From: Anaerolineaceae bacterium
GTDB taxonomy: Bacteria; Chloroflexota; Anaerolineae; Anaerolineales; Anaerolineaceae
Direction of reading: 5' to 3'
Assembly: GCA_027348305.1 (NCBI GenBank)
Contig: DAIEPS010000080.1
Coordinates: 1-7,862 of the forward strand
DNA: 7,862 nucleotides
Below the pieces are notes generated by a model. The model was given only the letters and a program-made list of their open reading frames with translations. It made no database searches and was not told where the DNA came from. The position numbers were made by a program, and so were the translations under genes. Shown here one piece after another: positions 5,630 to 7,862 of this stretch. Numbering within the stretch: the stretch's first letter is position 1; each line of letters begins with the position of its first letter.

Positions 5630-6820
5630 ATGGCGATAGAAATTAATGCAAACTGCAAGTGGGTGGGTAAAATCGATTGGGAATTGCGCAAATTCCATGG
5701 TGAAGAATACTCAACGCATAAAGGTTCCAGTTACAACGCCTATTTAGTCCACGATCAAAAAGTTGCCTTGATTGATACTGTCTGGATGCCTTTTAATAAA
5801 GAATTCGTTGAAGCTCTCAAAAACGAAATTCCGCTAGAACAAATCGATTACATTGTTATCAACCACGGTGAGGTGGATCACAGTGGTGCCATGCCAGAAC
5901 TGATGCGACACATTCCCAATACCCCAATCTACTGTACTGCTAACGGAGAGAAATCATTGCGCGGACAGTATCACAAGGATTGGAATTTCCATGTGGTTAA
6001 AACCGGCGAGCGCTTGAGCTTGGGTTCCAAGGAACTGGTTTTCATTGAAGCGCCCATGTTGCACTGGCCTGATACAATGATGACCTACCTTACCGGGGAT
6101 AATATACTGTTCAGCAATGACGCTTTTGGCCAGCATCTGGCATCAGAGTGTCTATATAATGATCTGGTTGACCAGGCTGAGCTTTATCAGGAAGCAATGA
6201 AGTATTATGCCAACATCCTCACGCCTTACAGCCCGGCAGTGACAAAAAAGATCAACGAACTCAAAGCTTTGAATTTACCCATTGATATGATCTGCCCGAG
6301 CCACGGCTTGATCTGGCGCAAAGACCCGATGCAAATTGTGGAGCAATATGCGAAGTGGGCTGAGAATTATTCCGAAGACCAGATCACGGTGGCTTACGAT
6401 ACCATGTGGGATGGAACTCGTCAGATGGCTGAAGTGATCGTAAAAGGCATTGTTAATGCTGCCCCAGGGATGACGGTCAAACTTTACAACCTGGCTCGCA
6501 TGGATAAAACGGATCTGATGACCGAGATCTTCAAATCCAGGGCGGTGTTGGTCGGATCATCCACGGTCAATAACGGCATGCTGCGCGATGTGGCTGCTGT
6601 GCTTGAAGAGATGCGCGGCATGAAATTCAAGAACAAAAAAGCCGCTGCCTTTGGCTGCTATGGCTGGAGCGGTGAAGCAGTCAGGCTCATTTCATCCCGT
6701 TTGACCGAGGCTGGGTTTGAGGTGGTCAACGAGGGGCTGCGCGAGAAGTGGGCTCCTGATGGCGAAACGGTTTATCGCTGTTTTGAATTTGGCCAACAAT
6801 TTGCCGGAAATTTGAATTAA
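5630..6820 (+). CDS. fprA: Class A flavodiiron protein (O2/NO reductase)
   Basis: This cytoplasmic enzyme reduces O2 to water and/or NO to N2O, protecting anaerobes. Residues 1-250 form the metallo-beta-lactamase-like diiron domain with all seven ligands at family spacing: HGEVDH (H79, E81, D83, H84), H145 in APMLHWPD, D164 in FSNDAFGQH and H225 in CPSHGLIW. Residues 252-396 are a flavodoxin domain binding FMN: the phosphate loop YDTMWDGTRQMAE (256-268), the GSSTVNNGML loop (309-318) and FGCYGWSGEAV (341-351). The length of 396 is the basic class A form, with no fused rubredoxin or flavin reductase, so it needs an external electron donor (often rubredoxin or F420H2; none is visible here). The ATG at 5630 is chosen because AGAGG lies five bases upstream; a TTG five codons earlier has no such site. 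O2 and NO preference cannot be told from sequence. It is transcribed alone, divergent from the liv operon and convergent with the aldolase gene. Confidence 0.95.
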   Translation: MAIEINANCKWVGKIDWELRKFHGEEYSTHKGSSYNAYLVHDQKVALIDTVWMPFNKEFVEALKNEIPLEQIDYIVINHGEVDHSGAMPELMRHIPNTPIYCTANGEKSLRGQYHKDWNFHVVKTGERLSLGSKELVFIEAPMLHWPDTMMTYLTGDNILFSNDAFGQHLASECLYNDLVDQAELYQEAMKYYANILTPYSPAVTKKINELKALNLPIDMICPSHGLIWRKDPMQIVEQYAKWAENYSEDQITVAYDTMWDGTRQMAEVIVKGIVNAAPGMTVKLYNLARMDKTDLMTEIFKSRAVLVGSSTVNNGMLRDVAAVLEEMRGMKFKNKKAAAFGCYGWSGEAVRLISSRLTEAGFEVVNEGLREKWAPDGETVYRCFEFGQQFAGNLN

Positions 6821-6821
6821 A

Positions 6822-6861
6822 ACCCAAACCAGGATTTTTCAAAATTCCAGGTTTATTGGGT
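6822..6861 (+). terminator. Weak candidate 3' hairpin of the flavodiiron gene
   Basis: ACCCA/TGGGT, AACC/GGTT and GGA/TCC can stack into one interrupted stem starting just after the stop codon. It has a three-base bulge and no U-run, so it is at best a poor intrinsic terminator. The stronger hairpin at 6872-6905 may stop plus-strand transcripts as well, although its T-run is on the other strand. Confidence 0.25.
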
Positions 6862-6866
6862 GCAAT

Positions 6867-6905
6867 AAAAAAGCCTCCGAGAGTATTCACTAACTCTCGG
6901 AGGCT
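6867..6905 (-). terminator. Intrinsic terminator of the aldolase gene
   Basis: A perfect 13-bp stem (AGCCTCCGAGAGT with ACTCTCGGAGGCT, 8-base loop) starts 11 bases after the aldolase stop codon. On the minus strand it is followed by TTTTTTATT, so it is a strong rho-independent terminator in that direction. In the plus direction it is followed by AATATT, so any termination of the flavodiiron transcript here would be less efficient. The two genes converge on this element. Confidence 0.92.
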
Positions 6906-6916
6906 AATATTATCAA

Positions 6917-7862
6917 TTACTTGCTGAGGATTTTGCGCACGGCATCGATCTGATTGTTGCTGCCGAGGTATTCATTCTTCTGGACGATGAACTTGGCATA
7001 TTCCGACATGAATATCTTACCAACGGGGCGCAGGTCGAAATTCTCGGGATGTTCGAGGAAATATTCGCGATGCACGCGGGTCCAAACCAGACGGCCGTCG
7101 GTATCGATGTTGATCTTGGTGACGCCTAATTCGGCAGCTCGTTTGAACTGGGTGGGATCCACGCCCTTGGCTCCGGCAAGTTTGCCGCCGGCGGCGTTGA
7201 TGCGGGCTACTTCATCCTGGGGCACAGAGCTTGAACCGTGCATGACGAGCGGAAAATTGGGTAGAACCTTTTGGATCTGTTCGAGGACGTCGAAGTGCAG
7301 ACCTTGAGATCCGCTGAACTTGAAGGCGCCGTGGCTGGTGCCAATGGCGCAGGCCAGAGAATCGCAGCCGGTCAATTTAACGAATTCGGCAGCCTGTTTT
7401 GGATCGGTGAGTTTGGCGTTGGCTTCATCCACCTGGACGTGCTCTTCAACACCACCAAGCTGGCCGAGTTCGGCTTCAACAACGATGCCCTTTTTGTGGG
7501 CGGCATCGACCACGCGTTTGGTGATCTCGACGTTCTTTTCGAAAGGTTCGGCAGAGGCATCGATCATGACGGAAGAATAGAATCCGCTGTTGATGCAGTC
7601 ATAGCAGGTTTCTTCATCGCCGTGATCAAGATGGACGGCAAAAATTGCATCGGGGAAGACCTGGTCGGCAGAGCGGATGAGGCCTTCGAGCATTAATTTG
7701 TGCGTGTAGCTGCGGGCGCCCTTGCTGATCTGGATAATAAAGGGAGCCTGGCTGTCAACACATCCGCGGAAAAGACCCATGGTCTGTTCCAGGTTATTGA
7801 TGTTGTAGGCACCAATGGCGTACTTGCCGTAAGCGGCTTTGAACAATTCTTTCGTGGTAACG
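6917..7862 (-). CDS. fba: Class II fructose-bisphosphate aldolase (5' end outside the window)
   Basis: This zinc-dependent cytoplasmic enzyme interconverts fructose 1,6-bisphosphate with glyceraldehyde 3-phosphate and dihydroxyacetone phosphate in glycolysis and gluconeogenesis. The frame is open to the window edge; the first in-window residues, VTTKELFKAAYGKYAIGAYN, match a usual class II start, so only a few codons are missing. Counting from that Val, HLDHGD (77-82) carries the catalytic Asp and a zinc His, EAELG (129-133) is a conserved acidic segment near the metal site, GTSHGAFK (174-181) and HGSSSVP (208-214) supply the other zinc histidines and phosphate contacts, and NIDTD (251-255) binds substrate phosphate. 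It has 314 residues in the window, normal for the family. A TTG at 7844-7846 is an internal Leu codon, not the start. Tagatose-bisphosphate or related ketose-bisphosphate aldolase activity is the main alternative. Its promoter is outside the window, and it ends at a strong terminator shared with the convergent flavodiiron gene. Confidence 0.94.
   Translation of the reverse strand, partial: VTTKELFKAAYGKYAIGAYNINNLEQTMGLFRGCVDSQAPFIIQISKGARSYTHKLMLEGLIRSADQVFPDAIFAVHLDHGDEETCYDCINSGFYSSVMIDASAEPFEKNVEITKRVVDAAHKKGIVVEAELGQLGGVEEHVQVDEANAKLTDPKQAAEFVKLTGCDSLACAIGTSHGAFKFSGSQGLHFDVLEQIQKVLPNFPLVMHGSSSVPQDEVARINAAGGKLAGAKGVDPTQFKRAAELGVTKINIDTDGRLVWTRVHREYFLEHPENFDLRPVGKIFMSEYAKFIVQKNEYLGSNNQIDAVRKILSK

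Noticed and set aside
7271..7696. Plus-strand 141-codon frame opposite the aldolase gene
   Set aside because: It is an antisense shadow of a well-conserved aldolase; long antisense frames are expected from the codon use of the real gene.
7844..7846. TTG as the aldolase start codon
   Set aside because: The frame continues upstream to the window edge with VTTKE, a typical class II aldolase N-terminus, so this is an internal leucine codon.
1..7862. CRISPR array, tRNA or rRNA gene, insertion sequence or prophage
   Set aside because: No regularly spaced direct repeats, tRNA-like folds, transposase or phage motifs were seen; the only tandem repeat is the short lipoprotein linker.

Overview
The window reads as part of a bacterial chromosome, most likely from the Chloroflexota (Anaerolineae-like). 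This is inferred from the style of the proteins: a solute-binding lipoprotein whose mature N-terminus is a TEAPAA repeat linker, a LivM permease with a long extra N-terminal membrane region, and an anaerobe-type flavodiiron protein. No rRNA or other phylogenetic marker is present, so the assignment is tentative.

Layout. Positions 1-5180, all on the minus strand and read right to left, hold a branched-chain amino acid (LIV/HAAT family) ABC import operon: solute-binding lipoprotein (3912-5180), LivH permease (2668-3831), LivM permease (1109-2671), LivG ATPase (310-1119) and the start of LivF ATPase (62-313). The last four genes overlap their neighbours by 4 or 11 bases. LivF is broken: it loses its reading frame soon after the Walker A motif and stops after 83 codons, close to the window edge. 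A 12-bp hairpin separates the binding-protein gene from livH, as expected if the binding protein is made in excess over the membrane parts.

Positions 5181-5629 are a divergent control region and the most interesting part. On the minus strand it holds a good sigma70-type promoter, a 35-codon ORF for a hydrophobic peptide, a strong intrinsic terminator, and then an orphan perfect Shine-Dalgarno sequence, all before the binding-protein gene. The 3' part of the short ORF can pair with the first arm of the terminator, so the layout fits a transcription attenuator controlling the transporter. A separate microprotein or small RNA gene is the main alternative. On the plus strand there is a TATAAT box and a 13-base palindrome before the next gene.

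Positions 5630-6820 (plus) encode a complete class A flavodiiron protein (O2 or NO reductase) with all seven diiron ligands. Positions 6917-7862 (minus) encode a class II fructose-bisphosphate aldolase with only its extreme N-terminus outside the window, followed by a strong intrinsic terminator (6867-6905).

Together the genes suggest an anaerobic or microaerophilic heterotroph that imports amino acids, removes oxygen or nitric oxide with a flavodiiron enzyme and runs glycolysis or gluconeogenesis through a zinc-dependent aldolase. The three transcription units look independent; nothing seen links them into one pathway.
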